Assembly: GCF_023091745.1 (NCBI RefSeq)
Contig: NC_068910.1
Coordinates: 6,546,272 to 6,610,271, forward strand
Source of the DNA: Budorcas taxicolor
Taxonomy: Eukaryota; Chordata; Mammalia; Artiodactyla; Bovidae
Direction: 5' to 3'
DNA: 64,000 bases
The notes under the pieces are model-generated. The model was given only the letters and a program-made list of their open reading frames with translations. It was not told where the DNA came from and ran no database searches. Below are positions 32,486 to 45,059 of this stretch, one piece after another; the stretch's first letter is position 1, and every line of letters starts with the position of its first letter. The translations under genes and the position numbers were made by a program.

Positions 32486-34088
32486 GAGCAATGAATGGAT
32501 TCATCAAGCTGATGAATGTGTGGATGGCCCTGCTAATCCAGCCAGCTGAGCCTGGGGATCTTTTTAAAACTAGGGACCCTGAAAAGATGAATGCAAGTTG
32601 TTCATTTTTAAAAAGGGGGGCAGCTTCTAGAAAGAGGTCATTATGGCCCAGGCCAGGTGTCTGGCAGCAACCATGGTCTTATGGGACTGGCCAGTGTCTG
32701 GTGAGCCAAGACTTCATCTGGTTTGAACAGAGGGGTGGAAAGAATCTGTCTGCATCAGGCAGCTTCTCTGAGACTTTGCTTTCCAGGCGATTAAGCAAGT
32801 TAACAAAGTGGAGATTCTTTGGGAGCACAAACAGCCCTTAACTGTCGCTTTAACGCCAACCACTGTTTCAGAGAGAAAACCTCCCAGTCACAGCTGGGGC
32901 AGAGGTCCCTTTGTGAGTGTTGAAACAGAGGAGCTGGCTGTGGTCTGGGGATAAGATGGGTGTTCCTGGTTTGCCAAGTCATTTGCCCAAAGTGGGAGGC
33001 ACGTGGTACAATTTCAGTCCTGAGATGACAAAATAAGGAAAATCCTCCAGGAGCAGCTAGTCAGATGCTGCAGACCGGGCCTGAGTGAATTTGAATCCGA
33101 GTGACTCAGAAAGTTGCCAGCAGGCTGCCAAGCACTGATGTGCTCACCCCACGGTGCCTTGAAGCCATGGAGTTCCCAAGCTCCATCACCTCCCTGGATC
33201 ATGGTATCTAGGAGGTCAAGGTAGAATGAGCGGGAGACAGAGCTCCCCACTCCTGCCTCTTCAAGCCTGTGCAGTCAGCTCGCTGTAAGTCTGGCCCACA
33301 GGGTGAAGAAATCCAGATCCTGCCCCTCCCTGGATATGACCCATATCCACATCAGGCCTGAGCCTGCCAACCTTGCTTCTTTCTTTTCTATATTTTCGCT
33401 TGGAGTGTGGGAGGAAGACGGTCTTTAGAAAGCCTTCAGAGATTGTCCTTCCCCCAGGAGAGGGAATTGAGTCATAACCATTGAGCTGGAGGAGCTCATC
33501 TCGTTGAACATGGGAGCTCATCTCGTTGTCACCTCTTGATAGATGGAGTCACAGAGAGGGGATGTGACAACATCAAGCCACCCAACAAGTGGTGTTCAGG
33601 GTGGAAGGAAGCCAGGCGTCCAGCCAGGAGCCCTTTGAGCGCTCCTTAAAAAATCCTCGTCCAACTCTGCCAGCATCCATCCTCATTCCTGCCACTCATT
33701 CACCCGCTCTGACCCTCTTCTTGGCCGATTGGCCTCCACTCTCAGTGGTCTGCTGAAATGTTTCTCTCCAGAATAGCCAAAGCCCCTCCCCGTGGTCACA
33801 CCAGGTCTGGTGATGGGAAGATGGCTTCGGAAGGAGGAGGGGATGGGGAAGTGGCGTGGGCTTACACTCTGAGACTCCCCTAGTCTAGGACTGGTTTGGG
33901 AGCTGGATGGGCAAAGACACAGCTAACTCAGCAAGCCTGGAGCCATTGGTCACAGACTTTGCCTGCAGTGCCCTCCCACACCACCGAGAATCCAATTCAC
34001 ATCCTCAGGAGACTCACGCTTCACGTGTGCAACCATCACTACCATCTGCCGCCAGAGCATTTTCATCTTCCCAAACTGAAACTCTGTT
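32486..34088. other. Unique flank sequence
   Basis: About 1.6 kb with no clear repeat or exon; possible faint MIR wording near 33520-33600. Confidence 0.4.
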
Positions 34089-34809
34089 CAGAAAGTCCCC
34101 TACATAAGAACAAGTTCTGCTCCAAGAGTGTGTTCATAAGTCCAAGTGGTTCCTGAGTCCACCAAAGTTAGCCGAGGTACCCAGCTAACACAGTTGACTA
34201 TGTAGTACTGTACCATAATAGATTTATAATACTTTTCACACAAATAATACATAGAAAGCAAACACGCAAAAAATAAAACATTTAAAATCCTACAGTACAG
34301 TACCTTGAAAAGTACAAGAACTGGCATACAGGGGCTGGAATTGAACATGCAAGAAGAGTTACTGATTGGAGGAGGGAGAGAAGGTGGGAGATGGTAGAGC
34401 TGAAGGATCATCAGCAATAGGAGATGAAAGGCAAGCTGCAATGTCACTCATGCCTGACATTGATGTCACAGGTTCTGGTTCCTTGCTGGATTCAATTCTA
34501 TCTATCCTCTTAAGAAAACAATCCAGTGATTAATAGCTCTTTTTTTCTCTTCATGTCAGTACCTGCTACAACACCACTGCTTTTATGCTTGCTTCCAGAT
34601 ATCCTGGGCTTGAAATAAAAATACTACCCTACTGTACTCTATATAGTACCCTACAGTAAAGAACCCCAAAGCACAACCACTTGTAGAGGATGCACGCAAA
34701 TGGCAGTGTACGCCAGACACTTGAACTTGCTTACGTGATTGGACATGTGAAGGCACGATCTTGTCTTTGAAGCTTGCAACTTGAAGGTTCATGTGTAAGG
34801 TACTTACTG
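34089..34809. mobile_element. Tigger-like DNA transposon, nonautonomous
   Basis: The left end CAGAAAGTCCCCTACATAAGAAC and the right end in reverse complement, starting CAGTAAGTACCTTACACA, share 18 of 23 positions as terminal inverted repeats beginning CAG. The right end is followed by TA, the usual pogo/Tigger target; the left TA has decayed to TT. The interior (tactgtaccataatagattt) is familiar from mammalian Tigger-type copies. It has no transposase frame. Confidence 0.65.
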
Positions 34810-34824
34810 TACTCACTAAACAGC

Positions 34825-35214
34825 TTCCTAGGCTCCCTCCCCCCAGCCCCTGAGCAACAATTATTCTACTTTCTGTCTCTGTGACTTTATTATTTTAGGT
34901 ACCTCAGATAAATGGGATCATACAACATTTGTCTTTTTGTATCTGGCTTATTTCACTTAGCTTAATGTCTCCAAAGTCAATCTATGTTGTAGCATGTGTC
35001 AGAATTTCCTTCCTTTTGATAGTTGACTAACATTCCACTGTGTAGATACACCACATTTTGTTTATCTCTTCATTCATCAATGGACATTTGTATTGTTTCT
35101 GCCTTTTAGTTACAGTGAATGATGCTGCTATGAACATGGGGGTACAAGTATCTATTTGGATCTGTTTTTGGTCCTTTTGTTTATATAGCCAGAGCAAAAT
35201 TTCTGGATTGTAAG
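34825..35214 (-). repeat. Old L1 3'-region fragment
   Basis: Reverse-sense L1 wording: gtacctcagataaatgggat, ggcttatttcacttagctta, cattcatcaatggacatttg, gctgctatgaacatgggggt. Bov-tA copies follow at once. Confidence 0.7.
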
Positions 35215-35414
35215 GGGCTTCCTTGGTGGCTCAGCTGGTAAAGAATCTGCTGCCAATGTGGGAGACCTGGGTTCAGTCTCTGGATTGGGAAGATCCTGGA
35301 GAAGGGAAAGGCTATACATTCCAGTATTCTGGCCTGGAGAATTCCATGGACTGTATAGTCCATGCAGTCTCATAGAGTTGGACATGACTGAGCAACTTTC
35401 ATTTTCACTTTCAA
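35215..35414 (+). mobile_element. Bov-tA SINE
   Basis: ggggcttccttggtggctca head through the Bov-A body to gagcaactttcattttcact. Confidence 0.92.
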
Positions 35415-35428
35415 GGTAACATCACCGC

Positions 35429-35840
35429 CTCCCTGGTGGCTCAGTGGTAAATAATCTACCTGCTAATGCAGGAAAGGGATTGGGGGCAGGAGGAGAAGGG
35501 GACGACAGAGGATGAGATGGCTGGATGGCATCACTGACTCAATGGACGTGAGTCTGAGTGAACTCTGGGAGTTGGTGATGGACAGGGAGGCCTAGTATGC
35601 TGCGATTCATGGGGTCGCAGAGAGTCGGACACGACTGAGCGACTGAACTGAACTGAACTGAACTGAATGCAGGAAATTCGGGTTAGATCCCTGGGTCAGG
35701 ACGATCCCCTTAGAGGAGGAAAAGGTAACCCACTCCAGTATTCTTGCCTGGGAAGTCCCATGGACAGAGGAACTGGTGGGCTATTGTCCAGGGGGTCGAA
35801 AAGGGTCAGGACACAACTGAGTGCCTAAACAACAACAAAG
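35429..35840 (+). mobile_element. Bov-tA SINE split by a BovB insertion
   Basis: The head lies at 35429-35475 (cctccctggtggctcagtgg, ctgctaatgcaggaaa). The body resumes at 35666 (aatgcaggaaattcgggtta) and runs to the aacaacaac tail. The pieces join exactly when the BovB and one duplication copy are removed. Confidence 0.93.
35476..35665 (+). mobile_element. BovB 3' end, 190 bp, nested in Bov-tA
   Basis: gggattgggggcaggaggag through gtcggacacgactgagcgac to the (gaact)n tail. A perfect 11-bp duplication, AATGCAGGAAA, flanks it at 35465-35475 and 35666-35676. Confidence 0.96.
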
Positions 35841-35869
35841 ACAACAACAGTGCCATCATCACACCTCCA

Positions 35870-36960
35870 ACTAAATGGATGACGATGCCTTAATAGCATC
35901 AAATATCTAGTCAGTGTTCAAATTTACAATTATCTCATCAAAATCATTTTTACTATTTTAGTTTGATTCAGAATCAAAACATGGTTCATGTTGGTTCATC
36001 TATTGTGGTTGATCAGTATGCCTTTTGTTTAAAATAAACTTTATTTTGGAATAACTTTATATTTACAGAAAAGTTGCAAAGTCAGTACAGAGACATCCCA
36101 TGTACTCTTCACCTAAGTAGCTCTAACATTAACATTTTTCATTACATGAGACATTGGTCAAAACTAAGAAATGAACACTGATACTTTACTAGTAACTAAA
36201 CTCTCGACGTTACTGGAATGTCACGAGTTTTCTCACTAATACCCCTTTTCTGTTACCACACTCCATCTTGGATACCACATTGTATATATTTAGTCATCAT
36301 GTCTTCTTAGGCTCCTCTGCTCTGTGACATTTTTCAGTTCTTCCGTGTTCATGACCTGGACAGTCTTGAGGAGTGCTGGCCGGGTATCCTGTAGCAGGTC
36401 CCCTAGTCTGGATTTGTCTGAGGTTTGTGTCATGATCAGACTGGGGATGTGGGTTTGGTAACGACAGCACAGAGGCAGAGTGCTCCATCACACCTCATCA
36501 GGGGTGGGTAACAGCCACAGGACATCCCTGGTGATACTCACCTTCCTATGTCGGGTAAGTAGTGTCTCTTGGCTTCTACACCATGAAGTTACTATCTTCC
36601 CCTTTTCTTGCTCTATTACTTGCAAGTGAACCAACATTAAGCCCATGGTATGTCTTTTAAACTCATTTGAATCAAAATTCCCTTATCTCTTATTTTTTCT
36701 CAAAATGTATTTGTTGAAAAAACTGGTCTGTTTGTCCTGTTTCCTTTGCCCTATGTGGTTCCTATAAGCTGGATCTCAAGGTCTGATCTGCCTCATGCTT
36801 GATTTTTTTCAGCAGGGCCGCCGTAGGGATGGAGCTGTGGGCTTCAGTCAGGAGGCAGTGATTGTCTCCTTTTTGTCATGTTAGCAGCTACTAATGCCTA
36901 GTGTGTCACCTCAGTTCTAATGCCTTTAGAGTCCTCAAAACTAAGCTTATCATGAATGTA
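35870..36960 (-). repeat. Old L1 (L1ME-like) fragment
   Basis: Long reverse-sense run: ttacagaaaagttgcaaagt, ttggtcaaaactaagaaatg, ttagtcatcatgtcttctta, tctggatttgtctgaggttt and tgttgaaaaaactggtctgt are L1 3'-region phrases. Diverged. Confidence 0.65.
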
Positions 36961-37069
36961 ATCATTCCTACAGGAAGATAGTTCCTTTTTCCTCCTTCAT
37001 TACACACAGCAGATTTTAGCAAATCAAAGATAGTACCCATGGTAAGAAACATTATTGTTTATGTACAAC

Positions 37070-38978
37070 TAAGAAAAGAAATGCAGAAAAGCAAAATGGC
37101 TGTCTGAGGAGGCCTTACAAATAGTTGTGAAAAGAAGAGAAGTGAAAAGCAAAGGAGAAAAGGAAAGATAAAAGCATCTGAGTGCAGAGTTCCCAAGAAT
37201 AGCAAGGAGAGATAAGAAAGCCTTTCTCAGCGATCAATGCAAAGAAATAGAGGAAAACAACAAAATGGGAAAGATTAGAGATCTCTTCAAGAAAATCAGA
37301 GATACCAAGGGAACATTTCATGCAAAGATGGGCTCGATAAAGGACATAAATGGTATGGTCCTAACAGAAACAAGAAGAGGTGGCAAGAATACACAGAAGA
37401 ACTGTACAAAAAAGATCTTCACGACCAAGATAATGACGATGGTGTGATCACTCACCTAGAGCCAGACATCCTGGAATGTGAAGTCAAGTGGGCCTTAGAA
37501 AGCATCACTATGAACAAAGCTAGTGGAGGTGATGGAATTCCAGTTGAGCTGTTTCAAATCTGAAAGATGACGCTGTGAAAGTGCTGCACTCAATATGCCA
37601 ACAAATTTGGAAAACTCAGCAGTGGCCACAGGACTGGAAAAGGTCAGTTTTCATTCCAATCGCAAAGAAAGGCAATGCCAAAGAATGCTCAAACTACCGC
37701 ACAATTGCACTCATCTCGCACGCTAGTAAAGTAATGCTCAAAATTCTCCAAGCCAGGCTTCAGCAATACATGAACTGTGAACTCCCTGATGTTCAAGCTA
37801 GTTTTAGAAAAGGCAGAGGAACCAGAGATCAAATTGCCAACATCTGCTGGATGATGGAAAAAGCAAGAGAGTTCCAGAAAAACATCTATGTCTGCTTTAT
37901 TGACTATGCCAAAGCCTTTGACTTTGTGAATCACAATAAACTGTGGAAAATCCTGAAAGAGATGGGAATACCAGACCACCTGACCTGCCTCTTGAGAAAC
38001 CTATATGCAGGTCAGGAAGCAACAGTTAGAACTGGACATGGAACAACAGACTGATTCCAAATAGGAAAAGAGTACGTCAAGTCTGTATATTGTCATCCTG
38101 CTTATTTAACTTCTATGCAGAGTACATCATGAGAAACGCTGGGCTGGAGGAAGCACAAGCTGGAATCAAGATTGCCGGGAAAAAAATCAATAACCTCAGA
38201 TATGCAGATGAGACCACCCTTATGGCAGAAAGTGAAGAGGAACTAAAAAGCCTCTTGATGAAAGTGCAAGAGGAGAGTGAAGAAGTTGGCTTAAAGCTCA
38301 ACATTCAGAAAATGAAGATCATGGCATCTGGCCCATCACTTCATGGCAAATAGATGGGGAAACAGTGGAAACAGTGGCTGACTTTATTTTTGGGGGCTCC
38401 GAAATCACTACAGATGGTGATTGCAGCCATGAAATTAAAAGACACTTATTCCTTGGAAGGAAAGTTATGACCAACCTAGATAGCATATTAAAAAGCAGAG
38501 ACATTACTTTGTCAACAAAGGTCCGTCTAGTCAAGGCCATGGTTTTTCCAGTGGTCATGTATGGATGTGAGAGTTGGACTATAAAGAAAGCTGAGCGCTG
38601 AAGAATTGATGCTTTTGAATTGTGGTGTTGGAGAAGACTCTTGAGAGTATCTCGGACTGCAAGGAGATCCAACCAGTCCATCCTAAAGGAGATCAGTCCT
38701 GGGTGTTCATTGGAAGGACTGATGCTGAAGCTGAAACTCCCAATACTTTGGCCACCTCATGCGAAGAGCTGACTCATTTGAAAAAACCCTGATGCTGGGA
38801 GGGATTGGGGGCAGGAGGAGAAGGGGACAACAGAGGAAGAGATGGCTGGATGGCATCACCGACTCGATGGACATGGGTTTGGGTGGACTTCGGGAGTTGG
38901 TGATGGACAGGGAGGCCTGGAGTGCTGTGGTTCATAGGGTCACAAAGAGTCTGACACGACTGAGGGACTGAACTGATT
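37070..38978 (+). mobile_element. BovB LINE, longest copy, RT domain present but broken
   Basis: About 1.9 kb of the BovB ORF2 region and 3' end (a full element is about 3 kb, so the endonuclease part is missing). Reverse transcriptase motifs read SNYRTIALISHASKVMLKIL (37690s), ASFRKGRGTRDQI, FIDYAKAFDFVNHNKL (motif A, about 37893-37940) and NNLRYADETTLM (motif C, about 38190-38220). Motif C reads YADE where the catalytic pair should be YADD. A frameshift or stop occurs near 37561 and stops near 38052 and 38353. Hence it is not active. Confidence 0.95.
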
Positions 38979-39131
38979 GGGTCATGAGGATCAGATGTGG
39001 TATTACCCATAAAGCACTGAATCTGGGACCTGGCACTTGGCAAGCTACTCTAAAGCATCGGCTGTTACTAGAAAGGCAACATTTTAATCTCTGGTTCCTG
39101 AGTCATTTCTCAGGGATAAAAAAGACTTGGA

Positions 39132-39316
39132 GGGACTTCCCTGATGATCCCGTGGTCAAGCATCTGCTTTCTAATGCAAGAAACGTGGGTTTGATCTCTG
39201 GTTGGGGAACTAGGATCCTGCATGCCTTGAGGGGAGCTTAGCATGTGCACCACAGCCACTGCATCTCGATTAGGACTGACACAGCCAAAAATAAATAAAT
39301 AAATATGAAAAAAAAG
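39132..39316 (+). mobile_element. CHR-type SINE with TSD
   Basis: gggacttccctgatgatccc head, (aaat)n and A-rich tail. A 13-bp duplication, AAAAAGACTTGGA, occurs at 39119-39131 and 39317-39329. Confidence 0.94.
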
Positions 39317-39329
39317 AAAAAGACTTGGA

Positions 39330-41010
39330 GACAGTGACTAGCTCAGGTCCTTATGGTGGCAGGAGGCAGTCGGCAGGAAGGCAGAAGAGAACTTTTCTGT
39401 GATCAAACCAACCTTGGCCTGCAGCTTAGGGTTCCTGACTCCAGCTAAAAAGTGGAGAGAGAGCAAGAAAGCAACTCTCTTCCAACCAGCCTCTTGAACA
39501 GGGGAGCCTGACAATGTACCAGCCAGAAGGTTCAAAAGCAGTGAGTGGTGGTCAAGTTCCAGGAGGCTGGTTGTCTTCTAGGGTCCTGTCTGCCCCCTGC
39601 CTCGGGCGGGACTCTGGGCACTCCATGCAGTCCCCGAGGTTCCCTCTGCCTCCCCGTGTTATTCAGGACACCCGCTTCATATCCATTCCCCACGTGTTCT
39701 GTGCAGTTAATTGCTCTGTCACTGAAGATTAATCCCGACAGATAACAAAAAGACATCTGGAAATGTTGACTCTGCTCCTTCTTATCTTCCGTCCCAGGCC
39801 TTCACTCCAAAGCCTTGTCCAGTTGTTGAAGTGGTTCATTTCAGGGGGTGAGCTCTCTCGGGGGCTCTGGTGCCCAGTGCTCCCGGAGACTGGTGGCTGG
39901 CCGCCCGTTGCTGTGCTGGAGGGATGGGGCTGGGACTGGAGCCTGGGCCAACTGGGACCCCAGGTCTTATCCCATGCAGGCATAGTCCCTCGCCATTCTG
40001 AGTTGCTAAGAGACAGAAAGACATCCAGAAGGCAGGCTACTTTAAAGAATTTCATTTGTAAAGGCTCATTGTAACTGGAACATCATCAAAACTTCGCCAA
40101 GTTCTTTCTGGTTGTTCAGACGATGGACACTTTTCTTTCTTTTTCTCACTCCCTTCCCTCTGTATCCCTACTCCTTCTCTCTGTCCATCTCTCTGTTTAG
40201 CTGTAGTTTCTGATGGTTCAGCCCTTGCTGGTCTGTTGGTGAGGCTGAGCAGGGGTCAGACGTGAAGAGGTAAGGAGGTGAGGTCTCAGCTACAGGTCAG
40301 CCCAGGGGCCCAGGAAGCGTTTGGGAAAACTAGCTCCACTTCATCCAGCCATGTCTGTGTCATTCACCAAGTGGCCTCTTCAATGAGCAAACTCTTGCCT
40401 GTGTGTAAAATAAAGCGATTATCTGGGAAGCAAACATCCACACTTTTTGTGATTGCCACTGGTCACTATGTAGCCCTTTGCTGCCCTCTGTGTCCACAGC
40501 TGTTTATATATTTTTCATACGAGTGTCTGACTCTCTATTTTATTTTTATACAAATAATAGCCTGTTATCATCTTGTTCTCCCCCTCAGGATTTTTTTCCC
40601 CCTTCATCCTAACAAGAGTTTTGATTATTTCAGAATGTCTGTACATAGGAAGCAAAATCAGTCGTTTTTAATGGTTAATCAAACACACTTCAGTTCTAAG
40701 GCACTGCTGTCAGCCACCCTGGAGCCTGCAGACTGGTTGCAGACCAGGTTGCCCTGTGACTCGGGGAGGAAGGAAGCAGGTGACAACTGAAAGCAGGTGA
40801 CAACTGAGGAGCCTAATGAAGGCCCCATTTACAAAAGTGTAGGCTCAGGACTAGGAACCAGCCCGGGCCGCGGGCACCAGGGCCAGTATCATCTAGCTTG
40901 CTCATTTTATCCAGTTCCGAGGGGCTGTGTAACTTGCCCAGGGTCACATAGCAAGAGGCAAAGCCATTGGAAAACCAAGTGTCTCAGGTTCCAATGGATG
41001 GAACAAAACA
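39330..41010. other. Unique flank sequence with a MIR fragment
   Basis: Mostly unrecognised, with several unsupported frames of 60-170 codons. A MIR fragment on minus lies at about 40890-40970 (gtgtaacttgcccagggtca). Confidence 0.45.
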
Positions 41011-41167
41011 GGAACTTCCCTGGAGGTCCACTGGGTAAGACTCCAAACTCCCAATGCATGGGGCCTGGGTTCGATTCCTGGTTGGAGAACTAGGTCATGC
41101 ATGCCACTATTAAAGGTCTTGTGTGCTGCAACTAAGAACCGGCATAGACAAATAATTTTTTTTTTAA
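41011..41167 (+). mobile_element. CHR-type SINE
   Basis: ggaacttccctggaggtcca head, gggttcgattcctggttgga, ctgcaactaagaaccggcat and the tail. Confidence 0.88.
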
Positions 41168-41399
41168 GTTAAAAATGAAAGAAAACCCTAAAACACCGTT
41201 GGCTATTTAAATTCCAATCATGAGTCTAGAAAAGCATTTTTAAATTAATCTGTTCCACAATTAAGACCAATTAGTCAAGTCTTCTATCATGAGTTTCCAT
41301 AATTTTTCAATTTTCCTAACTTACAAATTGCTTTTTAGATCATAATTTGCAAATTTATTCAATAAAAACGTTTTTAAAAGCAAAAATTTGATGTCAGTT

Positions 41400-42240
41400 A
41401 AAGTGTCCCCGAATAGGATAATGGGCAAGTAAATGAGGATCCATCTACCTTCTGGGAAATGATGCATTTCTTAAACATGATACTTATGAAGAATGAGCAA
41501 TAAACTGGAAAATGCTTAGTTGTAATCCTCAAGGAAAACTGTCATCTCCAATTTATTTAGAGTATCATCAGAATTATGTTAATTTACACATGCACTGAAA
41601 CAAACCCCCAAAACCCTTAAGGTTACATAAAGAAAAATAAATACAGGAAAGGAATATACCAACATGTTACTGATAATGATTGTCCTTAGCTGGGTAAAAT
41701 ATGGGTGGTTTTGATTTGCTTCCCTCCAGATTTTCTACATCAGTCAACTAATATGTTCATAATAACAGCAAGAGCAGCTATTACAATCACAATTCCAAAT
41801 TTTTTAAAGTCACTGTCATCAGTTGACAAAAGATGCATATTCAGAACCATAAAATACCCATACCTTCCGTCCCAGTTATTGCTCTCCCAGGACTTTGTCC
41901 TGAGAAAGCAGTTCTGCTTGCGGGCAGATCTCTAGGCAGGAAGAAGTTTACAGCAGAGGAAAGCTGGAAACCACCTAAATGCCAGACAGCAGAGTAACAA
42001 TTACAGAAAATGTGGTTCAATTACTCAATGCTGCTATGTGTTCATTAGGAAAAAAAAATTATGACAAAAGCATGTAAGGTTTTTTTCTTTCTTTTTTTTT
42101 TTTAATGGTGTAGGTTTTGGGGAGAAACACAAAGATGAGCAGAATGAGCTGGCAGGGCAGGATGTTGGAGTTGGGAGTAATTTTTTCTTGCTTTTCTAAC
42201 ATTTTCTGTAATGTGGTTGTCTTGCCTTTATAACTTAAAA
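41400..42240 (+). repeat. Old L1-like 3' region, low certainty
   Basis: Phrases such as gggaaatgatgcatttctta, gcaataaactggaaaatgct and cattttctgtaatgtggttg resemble L1 3' UTRs. A T-rich run lies near 42079-42104. Confidence 0.35.
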
Positions 42241-42539
42241 AACACAGGAAGTATTAGTAGCTGTTCATCTGGGAAGTTGGTTCCTGCTAAGCCACCATCT
42301 CACAGGGAAGGCGGGTAGAGACCCAGCCCCGATGTTAGCAGGTGGACAAGCGGGAAGCATTCAGTAGTGAGGGGCTGCTGAAGTCTGAGTCATTTACTCC
42401 AGGGCTGTTGAAGCGCTGAGTAGGTGAAAGGAATTGCTGGCCCCTGCAGGGGTGCAGGTGGGGAATGAGATGGATACTAAGAGATAAGGAGTGTTCTGAT
42501 AGGCAAGAGGCTTCCTCTGTCCTGTCCAGAACCCTCCAC

Positions 42540-42960
42540 CAGCCCTGACAGCTAAGGAGCATTTAGGATATTCCAGACACTGCTTGGCTGTGTGTTATCC
42601 AGAAGTGGCTTCGTCTATCATCCGGGGACAGGGTCTGTGTATTTGGGCCACTTAACCTATTACCGCACAGCAAACAATTCTGATACTTGGAGGCTAAAAC
42701 AGCAAAACCGCCTCTATTTTGTTTAACTTTATGGTGACAGCTGGGGCAGTGAGAGGCTAGGGCAGGAGAGGAATTGTCTGAAGGACCCTCACTCACACGC
42801 TGGCTGTTGATACTGGCTTTTGGTGGGACTGTTGGCTCATGGGCCTTCTTCTGTATGGCCTGGGCCTCCTTACACCCAGGTGGCAGGAAGATAGAGAGAG
42901 AGAGGAAGGAGGAAGCTGTATTCCTTTTATGACCTGGCCTCAGAAGTCACATAGTGTCAT
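42540..42960 (-). repeat. MaLR-like LTR remnant
   Basis: acctattaccgcacagcaaa, ggaggctaaaacagcaaaac and gacctggcctcagaagtcac resemble reversed MLT1-type LTR wording. Highly diverged. Confidence 0.3.
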
Positions 42961-42981
42961 CCCCACAGTACTTTACTGATT

Positions 42982-43197
42982 GTGCGTGCTAAGGCACTTC
43001 AGTCGTGTCAGACTGTGATCCCATGCACTGTAGCCCGCCAGGCTCCTCTGTCCATGGGATTCTCTAGGCAGGAATACTGGAGTGCATTGCCATTCCCTTC
43101 TCCAGCGGATCTTCCTGACCCAGGGATCAAACCTGTGTCTCTTAAATCTGCATTGGCAGGGGGATTCTTTGTCACTAGCTCTACCTAGGAAGCCCAT
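42982..43197 (-). mobile_element. Bov-tA SINE with TSD
   Basis: Reverse body and head (aaggcacttcagtcgtgtca through tagctctacctaggaagccc). A 10-bp duplication, TTTACTGATT, occurs at 42972-42981 and 43198-43207. Confidence 0.94.
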
Positions 43198-43207
43198 TTT
43201 ACTGATT

Positions 43208-44657
43208 AGAACCTTGTAACTAAAGGGACCCAAACACAAGGAAAGGGGAGTTAGAATTCACCATCAATGTGAGGAAATGTCCAAGAACATGCATTTATGT
43301 TTTCTAACCTCTGTTCTTGGCCTTTCCTTGTACGCCTCCTCCTTGGGCCTGACACAGAGCCTTGAACTAAACATTAGCCAAACTTGTTGGGAGAGCCGAA
43401 TTCCTTTCAGGTTGCTGCAGGGCTGGGTGCAGAGGATAGTTTGGGGTGAACCCTCTTGCTCACCTTTTGTGTTGTTCAGAAATATAGGGCACTTGGAGAA
43501 GTAATGGATTTTTTTGCCTCCAGCTGCCCACAAGCTTGGCATCTGGGTGGGTCAAGGCTGCTGCCTGTCATCTGGCCCATTTTCCCACCCAGCTTTTCCC
43601 CGACTCCTCCATAAACTCCATCCCATGCTTTCATCAGACGCCCTCACTCTGTCCTGGGGGTTGCAGACAGCCTCTGCTCAGGTGGGTTCACCTGCTGGGA
43701 TGCCCTCTCTTCTCTCTACTTTTGAACTATGCCAACTTTCACAAGCCACCTCAAGGAACTTTCTTGGCATTTCTCTCTCACCACCAGCAACTCCTTCCCC
43801 CACCACTGCCTGAGCAACAGAAGTGAAAATCAGGCCTAATTCCCAAAACTGCAATCCTGAATCCTTAAGGAAGCCCAAGAGCAGCAAGGGCTAAGCTTTG
43901 ATACAGGTGGGCAAAGTGGCTGAGAGAAGCAAGCTGGAGGCCATCTAGACCGTAGGAAGGACCCCAGCCATCTGGTCTACAAAAAGGGGTAGCAGCTCCT
44001 TGCCTCAGCAAGCAGTTACCAGGGGAACTGAAGAATAGATCATCTGATCTTTCCTGAGAAGCAGGAAAAAAAATTGATTTTTATGTGGGATTTCCTAATT
44101 TGTAATTATTTATGTTTAAGAATTTAGAACATGGGCTAATTCCATGAGCTGCATTTGCTCCACCTCTATCACAATTTTTGGTGGAAAACATTTAGAGCTG
44201 GGAGAAAGGTTTGGAGGTAGGGTGGGGGAGGAGGTTGGAAAGGACAGAGTTGAGATGGGTGTTGGGGATGGAGCTTCCGGAGGGTCGTCCAGAAAGGACC
44301 TGGGCACAGTGTGAGACCCTGAACTTGGACCTCACAGCGGGGGAAGCATCCAGAACTCAGCAGAATGGGACTTCTGTGGAAGTTGGGTTAAGTTGTAGAA
44401 AAATAAAATCCTACCTCTTGCTCCCCTGAGCTTGGGGTGAGATTCATACTCGGAAGCCTTCAGCAGAGCCTGGCTGAATGAGGATCCCTGTCTTGAGTCA
44501 GCCCTCCAGGGGAAACAGATTGGCATCGTTTTATCTGCAAAATCCAGGCTCAGAGCTCTTGGGATCAAGACCTCTGGGGGTGAAAAGAGCAGGCTTGACC
44601 GGAGGGCAAGGTTGAACGTGATTCAGTCTTGACAAAGGCCTCAGTGCAGCTAAGGAA
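43208..44657. other. Unique flank sequence
   Basis: No repeat, exon or RNA gene recognised. Confidence 0.4.
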
Positions 44658-44755
44658 ATGGAGAAGGAAATGGCAACTCACTCCAGAACTCTTGCCTGGA
44701 GAATTCCATGGACAGAGGAGCTGGGCAGCCACGACTGTGCAACTAGCTTTCACCT
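44658..44755 (+). mobile_element. Bov-A SINE, internally deleted
   Basis: gagaaggaaatggcaactca, cctggagaattccatggaca, then cacgactgtgcaactagctt; the segment between is shortened. Confidence 0.85.
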
Positions 44756-45059
44756 TTTGGTCCAGCCAGTGCAGAGCTCTGTTTCCAAGTGGACCTGTAT
44801 GAACATGAGGCTGCTTGGTCACCGTGACCAGGCTCTGCATGCAGGCAGCCCTTCTGAACACACCTCGGCGTTGGATGAGGGCGTCACTGCAGCAGAAGGT
44901 GGGTCCCAGAGAGAGAGACTCGGCGTGAGCCACCAGCAGGCAGGGGAGCAAGTCTCCGGTCCTGGAGGAAGGAGATATCTGAGTAGTTCGCTCAGTGTCC
45001 ACCATCCTTCACACTATTCAGATTCACTAGTTTTGTTTGGTTTTTAATTATTTATCAAT

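Noticed and set aside
37575..38054. 159-codon frame with reverse transcriptase similarity
   Set aside because: It is the broken BovB LINE copy, annotated as a mobile element, not a host or bacterial reverse transcriptase gene.
40278..40790. 170-codon plus frame
   Set aside because: No similarity recognised, ordinary noncoding composition with T-rich interior, and no supporting signals.
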